DNA of 64,000 bases from Endomychus coccineus (Eukaryota > Arthropoda > Insecta > Coleoptera > Endomychidae). Position 1 is the stretch's first letter; every line of letters starts with the position of its first letter. Below the pieces are notes generated by a model that did no database searches, was not told where the DNA came from, and worked only from the letters and a program-made list of their open reading frames with translations. Both the position numbers and the translations under genes were made by a program. Shown one piece after another: positions 23,601-33,710 of this stretch. The stretch lies in assembly GCA_958510875.1 (NCBI GenBank), contig OY294069.1:175380868-175444867 (forward strand), given 5' to 3'.

Positions 23601-26600
23601 TCGTAATGGATATGCCAAATCGTTTAGCTGTATATTCAGAAAGCCACAGTACAAATATGTTTAACTTCCGTCAGAAATTATTCGATATTCATCGGGAATA
23701 TGCAAACTGTGTTGCTGAGTATTAAGAGCGAGAAAAGACTATGTCAACGTAAGTACAAAGTGTTGTTTTAATTAAAAATGAAAATAACATGTTACTTTTA
23801 GTTGATGAGATCCATATTAAGCCTGTTTTGGATTATAAATTCGGAAATATTGTTCGAATTGCTTGCAACAACAGAATTTGTATTTATGGTAATGTTAATT
23901 CAAAATTCAAAGAGGTTGTCCATATTTGTTCTGTATCAAAAATAAATCACGGATTATTGTTTATGTTTACAAAGTCAATTATTTTGATATTAGAACAAAA
24001 ATGCACTCAACAGCAAAGCTATGAACAATTTTCCCAAACATAACAAAGTTCTAGTTGAAGATGTACCATCTTTAACTAGAACGCATTAACATTTTCAGTT
24101 CTGTTTTGACACCCACCGAAAGAAAGAAAGATTTTTGTAACCATGGAAAAAAGTGAATTTCAATGAGCTTAATTTAAATTGCATATTGTTAGGAAATTTT
24201 CAAACAGATTCATTAGAAGGCAGGTTTTTACATTGAATAAAGCAAATGGGCTGCAACTAAGGACTCTGTTCATGTACACTTCTGTTTTACTGTCGGTATT
24301 GTGCCATAACTTAATAGTGACCATATGTAACATAACCTCTGCCTTGTGGCGTCACGATCAAGCACTCAGGCCTCATGTATATGGGATTACACATGCTCAA
24401 GCTGGTCAAAGCTCGAGAGACTTCATTTTTCTATCGAATGGCGAAGTTGTGGAACTCTTTGCCTTATGCCTATAACCTCCACACCTATATCCTCTCCCAA
24501 AATTCCATCGCCGGCTCACAAGATGTTCTAGGTACATTATAGGATTAACTCTCGTTTAGCCAAAATAAAGAAAAATAATAATCGTCGAGATGTTAGCTTA
24601 AATGATGCTATATTATAAATACATAATGCCCATATATCAATGTCAATAAATAGAGCAAATCCAAAATATTTGTAACAATTTTCATTAGATGTTGCTCATA
24701 TATCCTTGACGTAAAGAAAATTAACACTACGGATGAAAATGAAACACAAAAATTACCAATAGTGTACTCAGCGTAAATTCCAATGTAAAATATTACATCA
24801 CACCGTTTCAATGATTTCAGAATCATTTGGAGAGAATTTTGGAAAGACCAGGCAAAGTGATTCAAAGACACGCTCCCCTGAACCGCGTGGAAAGCGGATC
24901 GGTAACGGCAAACGATATGCGAGAATATGGCCTTAGAAAACCTTGTACATTCACCACGTTCTTCGAATTACGCGATGGAGGCAATGAAACCTTAGTTTCT
25001 AGACCGTCATGTTTTGATTTACAATGTTCTACCCTCGCCCAAATCGCTGGATATGCCGCTTCTACCGGTCAAATTCTAAACATAGGCAATGTTCAAACGT
25101 GGCTCGACCAGCAACACTCTGAGGGTGACGCCGAATCTGCCAAAACGATCCTTTGCATGCCTATTATCAACGGCCAGAGGAACCTTATAGGTAAGTATAG
25201 CTTGGAACAATAACTCATTATAAGAAATGTCACTAAACCAGGTATTTTTCGATCATCTGGAATATCTCAATGTTGCATTTAATGCTCGAATGTTCTGTAA
25301 GCGTGGTATCGTGATCAAGGAAATGTGAATCTACGAGATTTAGGTCCATCGAGAAGCACAATCCTCCATCGATCTCGTTTAACTTCTATGATTTGCTGCC
25401 CAGACGATTAGGTACTATTGAATTTTCTTTCACATATATCACTCCATTTGGTGGTGTTCAATTGCTATCAACGCTGAAGGTGTCCCACAGGAATATGTCT
25501 TGGCACCAACTTAGTTCTTGCTCCATAATAACGATCTGATGGAAGTAACCGCCTGTCCCATCCATAGATCATTCTGGTTTCTCATTTGGAGTCCCTATAT
25601 ATCATCCAATGTTATCATTACCCATATTCCTGAGACAAAGGTCAATATCAGAGATTTCAAATTTACTGAAATTCTTATGACAGTAAGTGGTGGGAATGTG
25701 ACGACATCACTATCGCAGTCTATTGCACACCCTCTGCGATGGTTGGAATCGTGCAGATCGTATGCGTCGGGGTAATCAAAAGAGTTTTGTTCACTGGTAA
25801 GTCATGGTTTGTGATACCCACATCCGGAAACGTGAAGGGATAGGGTTTGAGGACAACACGATCTGTAGAGTTTTTTGGAGAAGGTACAAGAAGTACTCAG
25901 TGTTATAGAGGAGGTATAATAATAGTTTCGGCTGGCACTGGAACCCCCTCTCAATTTGGTGAAGTCAATTTTTTTAATATAGCCTTATATGTGAACCAAA
26001 TTGCACTAATTTTATTGCTTTTAGTGCTGTGCACATTGACTAATCTTATAAGAAACTTTCTTGAATCACAAAATTCAGTTTCATCTCAGCTGCCCAATTT
26101 CAACCGCATCGAGTACGTTTAAGGCATGATCCACATGCCAAAAACTATTTGAGCAACTCCGCAACAAGACGTTGAACCAAGGGGGTTCGTGTAGTGCTGA
26201 ATTTGAGGCGAGTCCGTACTTATTATCAGTAAACAGAGTAGTTGCTGATTACCCCATATGGACTTGCTTTTGAATTGTTCATCCAACAACTAGTGGAGGT
26301 GTCCAATTCGGGACAGTTCATATGAAGTTGGACTTAATTAAAATTTCGTCTACTAGAAAGTTTTTTATTATTTATAAATACCGTTAGAGGGATATTCCTA
26401 ACATTACAATCTGGTCTGGTGAGCAATTCTATTGTATCTTAAATTATCTACTTGAATCGTAACTAAAGCCTTATTCAGTAGTGTCCTTAGTGTCTGGTAA
26501 TATAATTACACTTTGTGGTTAATAGTCCTGTCTCGTGTTTCCATTCCAAGGTCTCGATGGAGGTCACTGCTGCGGATGTACCAAGGTGCAACAACAAAGC

Positions 26601-29600
26601 TTCCAAGTGATTTATTTTAGAATTATTGAATGATTTGGGTGTTGCGTTTACTAGTACAGTCCTATAGTTGGATGCCGTATGTCCAAACCGGTTCCAGAAT
26701 TTGCTTGTAGAGAAGCAGTTTATTGTGTATAGATAGTTCGGAATTTCTCCCAAGTACCCAGTATATTTTTTTTGTATTCTAAACCAAGCTCTGTTCTTTT
26801 CTTTTTCACATAGATTCCAGCTTAGCCTTGCGTCAAGATTCATCCTCAGGTATCTAGTTGATTCAGCATGTGGAAGCTGTGTATTCGTAGTGTTTACATT
26901 GACAAATTGCAGGAACTTGCCGTTCTATGTCTCTATTACACAGGGGCTCTTTCACTATTTCTTCACCTTTAGCTGCTTAATTCTAAAGTATCTTTGTGAC
27001 AAATCCACTGGAAAAATAGTGAACATCAGCTCCTATCATCGTGTCCATTGTGAATAATTAGACTAATTAAAATTGCAATTGATTTCAGGTGTCGCGCAGC
27101 TAATAAATAAACACAACGACGGCGCTTTCACCGAGTGCGACGTTTCGCTATTTGAAGCCTTCGCCATTTTCTGCGGCCTCGGCATCCACAACACTCAGAT
27201 GTACGAGAACGCTTGTAAATTGATGGCCAAGCAAAAAGTAGCATTAGAGTGCCTTTCATACCATGCCACAGCCAGTAACGATTCCACTGACCATCTCGTT
27301 AAACTCGACATACCGTCTGCACACTGTTTCAATCTGTACAGTTTTACGTTCATCGATTTCGAATTAACGGACGACGAAACTTGTAAGGCTACGATTCGTA
27401 TGTTTCTCGAATGTAATCTGGTACAGCAATTTCATATCCCGTATGAGGTAAGTCGTTTAATGAGAAATTAGTTGATTTGAGAGCAAATTACTTTGAAGAA
27501 AATAGGTAAAATTATTTATTAACTTTTGAAACTCTGGGATAACAATCATGTGGAGTCTAGAAGGAGGGAGATTTTTCCCCCTAGCCCCGGAATCGTAATT
27601 CTTAGTGACTTGTCAGTTTTATTTCTACAATTTTTGCACAAAACCGTACAATAAATTGGTTGGATACGTTTTTCCCCATCGTTCAGCTCATTCAGCGTTA
27701 TCAAGCAATCCAAGAATGCTTCGACCTTTTTGGTCGACCTTTCCTTGTTCAATAAGATCAAAGCGATACGCTCCTCTTACGGCTTCTGCCTGAACGGCGA
27801 GGTGCAGTGGCTCCAACCCCAACAGCTTTCCCATCGCAGCCATTGAGGTGGTCGACATTGCACCTGTTAATCCTAAGCACGCCAGCCTCTGAACTCTGTT
27901 CAGGGAATGCTGGGATACTTTCGTTTTTGTTTTTGGTCACCACACTATTGCGGCGTATGTTACAATGGGTCTCACTATGGTGAGATAACTTGCTAAGCAC
28001 TTAGGCAGAGAGCAAACTGATGAGGGTTAAACAATCATGTGACTATAATACTCTCCAAATATTCATGATGCGAAACTTTAAGAACCACTGGCTTCTGGAA
28101 AACTCTGATATGACCGCAATAGTGTAACATCATGCCTGCATTCAATAAACATTACAAACCAATCTTATCACCTTTTCATATCATCGCGTTTTGTAAAACT
28201 CTTCCATCTTCCAGAGCTTTAGGCATTTAGGCTCTGGATTGTTGCTGGTCTGTTCTATTTCGTTGGAATCTGTGACACGATTGTTTGTCCTATTGACTTC
28301 ATTTAACGGCGCTTCACGTTCCATATTTTCGAAAATATATAAAGTAATCGTAAAACTTGTTGAGTTTCTCAGAATCTGGAGAGTTTGCGATTATGCACAA
28401 CCATCCACGTCTTCAAGGCAAGGTCTGCTATAGGAACGGGAAGGTAAAAATCTGCAACACACCCACACGAATTTGTGGAACCCCATGTTATCCTAAATCA
28501 GTTTCAAAACTTAATGAATATTTCCCTTATTGAATTTTATCTTGCCAAAATTGGATAGAATCATCCGTTAGGTGAAGAAAATCCATCATAATGATGACAT
28601 AAATGTGACTAGTTTTGCTAACTCCGTAGCTTCTTCAAACAGATGGTACAAAAAATACCAAATACTCGAAAACTTTACTTCTCAAGCAGATGATGATTTC
28701 AGGTGTTATGTAGATGGATTCTGAGCGTGAAAAAAAATTACAGACCCGTTAAATATCACAATTGGAGACACGCATTGAACGTCGCCCAAACGATGTTCGC
28801 CATGTTCAAAACGGGCAAAATGGATCGTTTTATGAACGACCTGGAAATGCTGGGACTTTTGGTGGCCTGTCTGTGTCACGACTTGGACCATCGAGGTACG
28901 AATAACGCGTTCCAAACGAAAACGGAATCGCCTCTGGCCATTTTGTATTCGACCAGTACCATGGAGCATCATCATTTCGACCAGTGCGTCATGATTCTTA
29001 ATACCGACAGCAATAATATATTTCAAGTAGGTGGGTTTTGATTTTCACAAGTGAATAGCTACAGTCAATGCAGATGGAAATGGACGATAACAACAACCAT
29101 TTTTAATAATTGAAATTATAAAGTACTTCTTGATACCCTTCGAAATTCGACGGTTTCGAAAATAATTTTCGCCATAATTTTGTCACAAGCACCATTTTTC
29201 AAATATCTCTTATTTGATGGTATATATGTATACATAAATTCTCGGGAAATAGGTCACATTAACACTTTGTTTTATATTTTCGTCTTTACATCCGTTTCGG
29301 TCTCACGACCATCATCAGAAGGCTTATTATGTCAAAAAGGTTTTTTTTCTAATTATAGCACAAAGCGTAGATATCGCACCAATTTCAATCAAAAAAGCCC
29401 ACGTCGTCGAAACGAACAAAACCACGAATAATCGAAATTGTACCGTCAATATTTTAAGTATGAAATATAACAAGAATCCACTATTCAGTAATATTCTTAT
29501 AATATACAAGCGCATGTTGGTAGTGTCTCAACGACTGGAGATCGAAACTATTATGTTAAGTATCTACTCTCGAACCAGATGTAATGATTTATGAGGTACT

Positions 29601-32600
29601 TGAAAAAGGTTGCAGACCTGTATTGGAATATTACTTTTCAGCATTCTTCCTAAAATATACTTTTAACATTATAAAGACGCATGTAGGAATTTGCAAGAGT
29701 TTTAATTAATTAAGTTAGTATAAATCTGCCTTAATGTCTGAATATCAGTCCTATGATTTACACATTTGGAGTCACGTTTTATGTGAATAATCTCCAGAAT
29801 AGATCTTTTATAATAATTGGTTTCCTCAGTTAAAATATTAACATTTTTGTAACCAAATTGATGGTTATAATCAAAGCAATGTTTAGCAAGGGCGGTGGAA
29901 TTTTCTAACTTTTTATTTCTTGTGCAACACTTATGGCCACACACTTTTTTGTAAATATTGTTTAGAAATTCCAGTATAAGTCCCATCGCAATCTAAATAA
30001 TTTAATTTGTATACTGTGTGGGTATGTTTATCTTTAGGTATTAAAGGTTTTAGATTTGAGAAAATTTTTTCAACACAATTAGTAGGTTTATGCGCGACAT
30101 TTATATCATACTTTTTTAAACATTTTTTAATTTTCTCTGAGGTCTCCGGAATGTATGGTAATGTTATAAAAGTATCTGTATTACCGTTTATATTATTTAT
30201 ATATGACGTCCTACCATCATAGATTTTATTTATTCCTTCTTTAATAGGTTTAACTAGGTTAGCAATAGTAGCTAAAATAACAGATCCCATTGCTGTGCCG
30301 ATTGTTTGTCCAAAATATTGCTCACCGTATTGAAAATAAGTACATTTTTCAGATTGATCTGGAGGTGTGTGGTCTTTAATCTCTACCCAACGATTTTTCA
30401 TGCTACTCAATGCCGAAACGACAGGTATATTTGTAAATAAAGAAACAACGTCCAAGGAAATTAATTGGTGATCTATGGGTACTCATTAAAATGCCATGAG
30501 CCCTTCACATAAAATTCCTTTTTTTCTATTATATTGTTAATAGAATTTGATAAATTGTACATAGGCCTCCAATATTACAATTTTATACAGTTTCGGAAGC
30601 CCGTAGATATAAGGTGCTAGCCCATTATGATAAATTCATTTATTTTTGATTATGGTCGTGAGACCGAAACGTACGTAAAGACGAAAATAATAAGCACATG
30701 TGTTAGTGTGACCTATTTCCCGAGAATTTATATATCATTAAAATATAACTCATTTGTTAATGTCATTTTTACGTTGTGAACTACATAACTCAATTGAGTT
30801 ACTGAAGTACTAAGTTCTAACTGAACAATGTTAACTGAAGAGTTTCATTTGAATCCTTGGACCTGAAACCACATTGATGTTCCATTAATATTTTTTTGAG
30901 TTCAATATAACATAATTGGTTATAGGCAGCTAATTCTAGAATTTTTTCTAGTGGTGGAAGTATATTTATCTTTATTTGAAGGACAAGGAGTTAATTAAAT
31001 TAATTATTGTACTGGTGGAGGAGGTAAAACATTCAAGCATCGTTATAAGCATTTTTTTCACAGGCATTATCACCTGACGATTATCGAAAAGTAATGAGAA
31101 TGGTGGAAACTGCAATTTTATCGACTGATTTAGCAATGTACTTTAAAAAACGAAATAAGTTTCTAGAATTAATCGAGAATGGAGAATTCGATTGGCAAAG
31201 TGACGACAAGAAGGAATGTGAGTAGTGTTACTGTAATATGACATTTTATCGGCTATTCTGTACCACCATTCGGTTATCTAGATCTAGAATAATTGTTACC
31301 ATCTAGAAAATCATCACCTATCATTCATTTCTAGTATTATCCGGAATGATGATGACAGCTTGTGACGTGAGTGCCATTGCGAAACCTTGGGACGTGCAGC
31401 ACAGGGTTGCCAAACTAGTAGCGGATGAATTTTTCGACCAAGGAGACATGGAGAAAGTGTTAGAAGTGCAGCCTATTGTGAGTAATACTATTACAAGCTA
31501 CACTACAAAATTCGTCTTAACTGACATTCTCACACTTGATTAAGTCAAGCATTCAGTGGGATTTTTGGAATGATCCATATGAACAATCGATTCAACAAGC
31601 AGTTGATCAGGTTTTTGTTATACTTTGACTACACGAGAGAGAGGGATGGTGTTTTCGTCCTATGTACTTCTGCGACTTACTTTCGTTTCAAATTTTTTTA
31701 CGAAGGTATACCTTTTTTCCATTTTATCTTGGTGTATATCCCAGGTTTGCTGATTTACAGGGAGGGTTCCATATTTACGCTTGGTGGTTCCCTCTCCAGT
31801 CATTCCTTAGGTTGGCAACATGACTTACAATCATGTTCCAGCTGCTAGTCTAAGATCTTACAAATTCCACTTGCATCATTATAGGTCCAATTATGGCACA
31901 TATACTTTCGAACTTTTCGATAATGTTTAGCACTCCAATAGGTTTCCGCCCTAACAATTTTAATGATCAAACAGACCCTAATTTATTCACCGTTATTTAA
32001 AGCTATGTCATGTATTTATTCCACCAAACAGTGTTGATTAGCTTCTATCAACAATTTGTAATTATTAGAATGTAATCATATAGTAATAATCCTAAGTTCA
32101 TGAATGATCAACCACAGTAATCCTTTACTACCTACATCACATAGCGTAAAGGGGTGAAACGATAGATTTTTTTTTAATACCACATCCATGTAATGAACTT
32201 TGAATAATTTTAAAGCATCTTTGAGGACAGTTTCATAATTTCATGTACGTTTAGATGTAATTTCACGTTTGCTTTAAATGGTCCGACAACTCTCATGACT
32301 ATTATAAACCCCAATTCAATTTTCTTCACTCGCTTCAATGTCAAATGCAATCGTTTGCTTGCTCCATACATATAGAAAAGTTTCCTTTATTGCAGGCTAT
32401 GATGGACCGTGAGAGGAAAGACGAATTACCTCAAATGCAAGTAGGCTTCATAGATGTAATTTGTTTGCCTTTATATCGAGTTCTGTCTGAGACATTCCCA
32501 TGGGTCCAACCCCTGTACCAAGGAACCTTAGAGAATAGACAACATTGGCAAGATTTAGCTGAGAAAGTCGAAATGGGCCTTACTTGGATAGACCATGATA

Positions 32601-33152
32601 CTATAGATAAACCTGTTGAAGCATTTAAAGGTAAGTAAGGCTGATTCAATTATTATTTATTTTATGCCATTCCAATATTAAAACGTTTTTCTGCAAAATT
32701 TCCCTTCACTTATTTCTGGAACAAAATCAGTGACGTATCGACAAGCAATTGTCAGTCTTAGCTTTATTTCCGGCCTGTATCGAGTAGGCCACCTGTATAG
32801 GTTGCGTAACGTCGGCGTTTAACAATACTTTATCGGTACGAGAGATTATTTGAGATTCTCTGTCTGCTACATATACCTGATATGACTGGTGTACGTATAG
32901 TAGCTTATACGCTACGTTTGGCTGCAAGAAGATGCGAACCCGGGTTGCCGCGTTGTTTGATCTAAAGCTTACGTGATAAATATTTGTACTCTACATGAAC
33001 TTTCTTCTCTGGTTTCAGACGCGGAAGAAACAAAAGACATTGAATTGACAGTTCAAACCTTCAATACCACGCAAATAAGTCAAGAGATAACGGCAAGACA
33101 CTCGGAACTTAAGACAAAGAAAAACAGAACAAAACTATGTTGCTTATTGTGA
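11126..33152 (+). CDS. Pde6: cGMP-specific 3',5'-phosphodiesterase, PDE5/6 type (ten coding exons)
   Basis: The exons 11126-11692, 21404-21652, 23375-23518, 24821-25190, 27089-27447, 28703-29026, 31064-31217, 31335-31477, 32396-32630 and 33019-33152 join in one frame to 892 aa, with GT..AG introns. GAF-A spans about residues 95-265 and GAF-B about 285-495. The class I catalytic domain covers about 560-830. HNWRH (582-586), HDLDH (from 622), MTACD (Asp 733) and the purine-selecting Gln 785 in QVGFID supply the metal and nucleotide contacts. The order and wording follow vertebrate PDE5 throughout. The C-terminus CCLL is a CaaX box, and the Drosophila Pde6 protein is known to be prenylated, so membrane attachment is likely. 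The enzyme hydrolyses cGMP to GMP. In both GAF domains the NKxnFx3DE signature reads F-x3-D-V. Introns hold many dead transposons. AATAAA lies at 33358. Confidence 0.95.
12033..12260 (+). pseudogene. Non-LTR RT N-terminal fragment in PDE intron 1
   Basis: Reads [19 protein letters not shown] then [13 protein letters not shown], which are RT motifs 0-2 (fingers) of a jockey/CR1-type element. It is cut off before the palm domain. Confidence 0.75.
13640..15490 (+). pseudogene. R2/R4-like non-LTR retrotransposon relic in PDE intron 1
   Basis: Frames shift often, but the motif order is consistent. Near 13820-13930 there is [20 protein letters not shown] followed by CLNTCYKLF (RT fingers), then IDYIKAFDS-like remains near 14065. 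Around 14785-14925 come [19 protein letters not shown] and AYTHRHNAA, the CCHC-type motif next to the endonuclease. Near 15040-15160 the frame reads [19 protein letters not shown] and then [10 protein letters not shown], the restriction-like endonuclease pattern. Elements of the R2/R4 group have RT followed by such an endonuclease at the C-terminus and often insert into specific targets. Many stops show it is dead. The exact clade cannot be settled here. Confidence 0.68.
15491..17470. other. PDE intron 1 sequence without recognised gene
   Basis: Mostly AT-rich. A 65-codon open frame at 16462-16659 is unmatched to anything I know. About 16910-16980 (CAACATCTTTCGGGG then TATTACCC) recurs at 49860-49930, marking a dispersed repeat. 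Confidence 0.35.
17480..18118 (-). pseudogene. hAT-type transposase relic (GTF2IRD2/ZBED-like)
   Basis: On the minus strand the start reads [18 protein letters not shown], then [17 protein letters not shown], a BED-type zinc-finger start whose His residues are no longer clear. Downstream pieces in shifting frames read [10 protein letters not shown] and TTGEDIF-like phrases, as in hAT transposase-like proteins of the GTF2IRD2 group. The catalytic core is broken and the far C-terminus is absent. Confidence 0.72.
18300..19850. other. PDE intron 1 sequence without recognised gene
   Basis: Short open frames here lack motifs or composition that would support them. No RNA gene or clear terminal repeats were seen. 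Confidence 0.35.
19852..20025 (+). repeat. 11-bp minisatellite
   Basis: About 15 diverged tandem copies of an 11-base unit near ACAAGTGTTTG, with occasional units a base or more longer. The unit length is not a multiple of three, so short frames crossing it (both strands) are artefacts. Confidence 0.75.
20340..20425 (+). pseudogene. Short RT fragment
   Basis: Reads ALDISQAFD, a stop, then [11 protein letters not shown]. This is the 'D.S.AFD.VWH..LL.KL' motif A block of non-LTR reverse transcriptases, isolated from any other pol sequence. Confidence 0.55.
21404..21652 (+). CDS. Pde6: PDE exon 2: second half of GAF-A
   Basis: 83 codons, from [16 protein letters not shown] to VLEYKRNQ, phase 0 at both ends, acceptor TTGTTGCAG. 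Contains ILCMPICN and the NK...F...D motif of the cGMP-binding GAF domain ([17 protein letters not shown]). Confidence 0.95.
21885..22900 (+). pseudogene. Non-LTR retrotransposon relic (endonuclease and RT) in PDE intron 2
   Basis: Pieces of an apurinic-type endonuclease come first: FADFNMHPR near 21955 and [12 protein letters not shown] near 22140. RT follows at 22495-22890, with [34 protein letters not shown] and [10 protein letters not shown]. The motif order is that of a jockey-like ORF2. The central link between endonuclease and palm is collapsed, and stops interrupt it. Confidence 0.85.
23375..23518 (+). CDS. Pde6: PDE exon 3: linker and start of GAF-B
   Basis: 48 codons, [17 protein letters not shown] to LMDLDYGEA, phase 0. 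It matches PDE5 at the start of GAF-B. The acceptor is TTGTTTCAG and the donor GTAAGT. Confidence 0.93.
24048..24082. repeat. Short near-perfect hairpin
   Basis: Two 16-base arms (GTTCTAGTTGAAGATG and its complement with one G-U) enclose a 3-base loop, in PDE intron 3. Probably transposon debris. Precursor microRNAs are longer and have larger loops. Confidence 0.5.
24240..24560 (+). pseudogene. Non-LTR element 3' end
   Basis: Frames read [16 protein letters not shown] then VVELFALCL, and the sequence ends with repeated AATAA-like runs. This is the C-terminal end of the same kind of pol as at 740-1315. A sequence close to AAATGGGCTGCAACTAAGG at about 24244 recurs near 36365. Confidence 0.5.
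24821..25190 (+). CDS. Pde6: PDE exon 4: most of GAF-B
   Basis: Residues 321-444, starting [12 protein letters not shown] directly after an acceptor and ending in NGQRNLI plus one base of Gly at donor GTAAGTATAG. Includes [10 protein letters not shown] and ILCMPIING, the conserved GAF strands. Confidence 0.94.
25191..26480. other. PDE intron 4, first part
   Basis: I recognise no gene or clear transposon. Short open frames near 25518 and 25847 lack family motifs. Confidence 0.35.
26487..26920 (-). pseudogene. Jockey-type RT C-terminal relic in PDE intron 4
   Basis: The minus strand reads [18 protein letters not shown], then [11 protein letters not shown] and, after frame changes, [10 protein letters not shown]. 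Jockey-like pols have 'KYLG..LD.RLTW..H' and 'YG.QLWG.AS.SN' here. Degenerate. Confidence 0.7.
27089..27447 (+). CDS. Pde6: PDE exon 5: end of GAF-B and linker to catalytic domain
   Basis: Residues 444-563. [18 protein letters not shown] carries the GAF-B NK...F...D motif, and [13 protein letters not shown] and LECLSYHA are near-identical to PDE5. It ends FHIPYE at donor GTAAGT, phase 0. Confidence 0.95.
27540..28000 (-). pseudogene. R1/jockey-type pol relic in PDE intron 5
   Basis: Minus-strand frames read [17 protein letters not shown] then [15 protein letters not shown], the post-RT segment of R1/jockey-like pols ('lQRLAclgITGAm.TTPTaAme.LLgL.PL'). It runs on into the RNase H approach, with frameshifts. 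Confidence 0.72.
28703..29026 (+). CDS. Pde6: PDE exon 6: catalytic domain, first metal-binding half
   Basis: 108 codons, [14 protein letters not shown] to NTDSNNIFQ. Contains HNWRH (582-586), [19 protein letters not shown] and MEHHHFDQC, the zinc-site histidines and Asp of class I phosphodiesterases. Phase 0 at both ends. Confidence 0.97.
29281..29324 (-). ncRNA. Hammerhead ribozyme, second copy
   Basis: On the minus strand CTGATGA (29318-29312), T, stem II GGTC-GTGA-GACC, GAAA, a short helix III with loop GGAT, GUA, then AAGACG. Core and stem II are intact. Stem I has one mismatch (the 5' side reads GCCTT against AAGAC), so it should be weaker than the copy at 10692. Confidence 0.68.
29702..30455 (-). 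pseudogene. Penelope RT and GIY-YIG endonuclease remnant
   Basis: Frame 1 starts [17 protein letters not shown], reaches [20 protein letters not shown] (the palm motif B region of Penelope RTs) and ends with [20 protein letters not shown], a GIY-YIG start. A frameshift near 29945 leads to frame 2, [19 protein letters not shown] and [14 protein letters not shown], the endonuclease C-terminus. RT motif C (the YxDD-like site) is missing between NLVKPIKEG and INKIYDGR, so it cannot polymerise. Confidence 0.85.
30640..30735 (+). repeat. Degenerate hammerhead-bearing Penelope terminus
   Basis: Matches 10698-10790 closely, but the core CTGATGA is now TTGATTA. Stem II, GAAA and the AAGACG strand remain, while the 5' strand of stem I is lost. 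Predicted inactive. Confidence 0.65.
31064..31217 (+). CDS. Pde6: PDE exon 7: catalytic domain middle
   Basis: Encodes [18 protein letters not shown], then [14 protein letters not shown], ending SDDKKE plus one base. The acceptor is TTTTCACAG and the donor GTGAGT. Matches PDE5 'ILATDLALYIKRR'. Confidence 0.95.
31335..31477 (+). CDS. Pde6: PDE exon 8: catalytic domain, third metal ligand
   Basis: [19 protein letters not shown] to VLEVQPI. Asp 733 in TACD is a conserved metal ligand. FFDQGDMEK follows as in PDE5. The intron before it is only 117 bases. Confidence 0.95.
32396..32630 (+). CDS. Pde6: PDE exon 9: catalytic domain end, nucleotide selection
   Basis: [20 protein letters not shown] to DKPVEAFK plus one base. 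Gln 785 in QVGFID is the purine-selective glutamine. [16 protein letters not shown] closes the domain. Confidence 0.95.
33019..33152 (+). CDS. Pde6: PDE exon 10: C-terminal tail with CaaX box
   Basis: [14 protein letters not shown] to the end. A basic stretch KTKKNRTK precedes CCLL-stop. A terminal Cys with aliphatic neighbours and final Leu predicts geranylgeranylation, and the basic patch would help bind membranes. Confidence 0.92.
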
Positions 33153-33710
33153 CACATCAGACACTGGTCCATCATCCTGTCATATTGGATCGCGCATTTA
33201 CATTTTCACGTACGAAATTATACATAGATTCTTTATTTTACTATTATTATTATTTCTATAATAGGATGAAGATCTACAGTTAATATGTATAGTTGCATTT
33301 GTGATCTCGAAAATAAGACATCTAAAATTATTTAAAGATATATGTACATAAAGAATTAATAAATAAATTTGTTATGAATTGATGCTCAATTTTTTCATTT
33401 CCTGTTAGTTGGCGCCGAGATGTAAATACAATATATTATTATTAAACACGTTTGTATCATAGTATTGAAAGATTAAATATATAATTATAATACACCAATA
33501 ATTATCAATAATTTCACCTCTAATTCTACGCCTATGGTTATTACCATATCGCATTTGGTGTTGAATAATTGATTAGAATATTATTTATATTTATCGGAGG
33601 AGAAAAATTATGAAATGCACGATATATTGAATACGATGGAAATTAACATTAGTTATAATTGAATTGTAGAAGAAGATAAACGATATCACTTGTGAATGGA
33701 TAATAACATT

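Larger units (their letters stand above)
29281..30735 (-). mobile_element. Penelope-like element, truncated, in PDE intron 6
   Basis: Coding remnants at 30455-29702 are flanked by hammerhead-bearing terminal sequence at 29281-29460 (minus) and, inverted, at 30640-30735 (plus). Both ends share the TAGGTCACATTAACAC-type tail in opposite orientations. Penelope-like elements often have such compound or inverted termini. Target duplications could not be settled. It lies antisense in the PDE gene. Confidence 0.8.

Noticed and set aside
24048..24082. MicroRNA precursor
   Set aside because: The stem is only 16 bp with a 3-base loop, too short for Drosha/Dicer processing.
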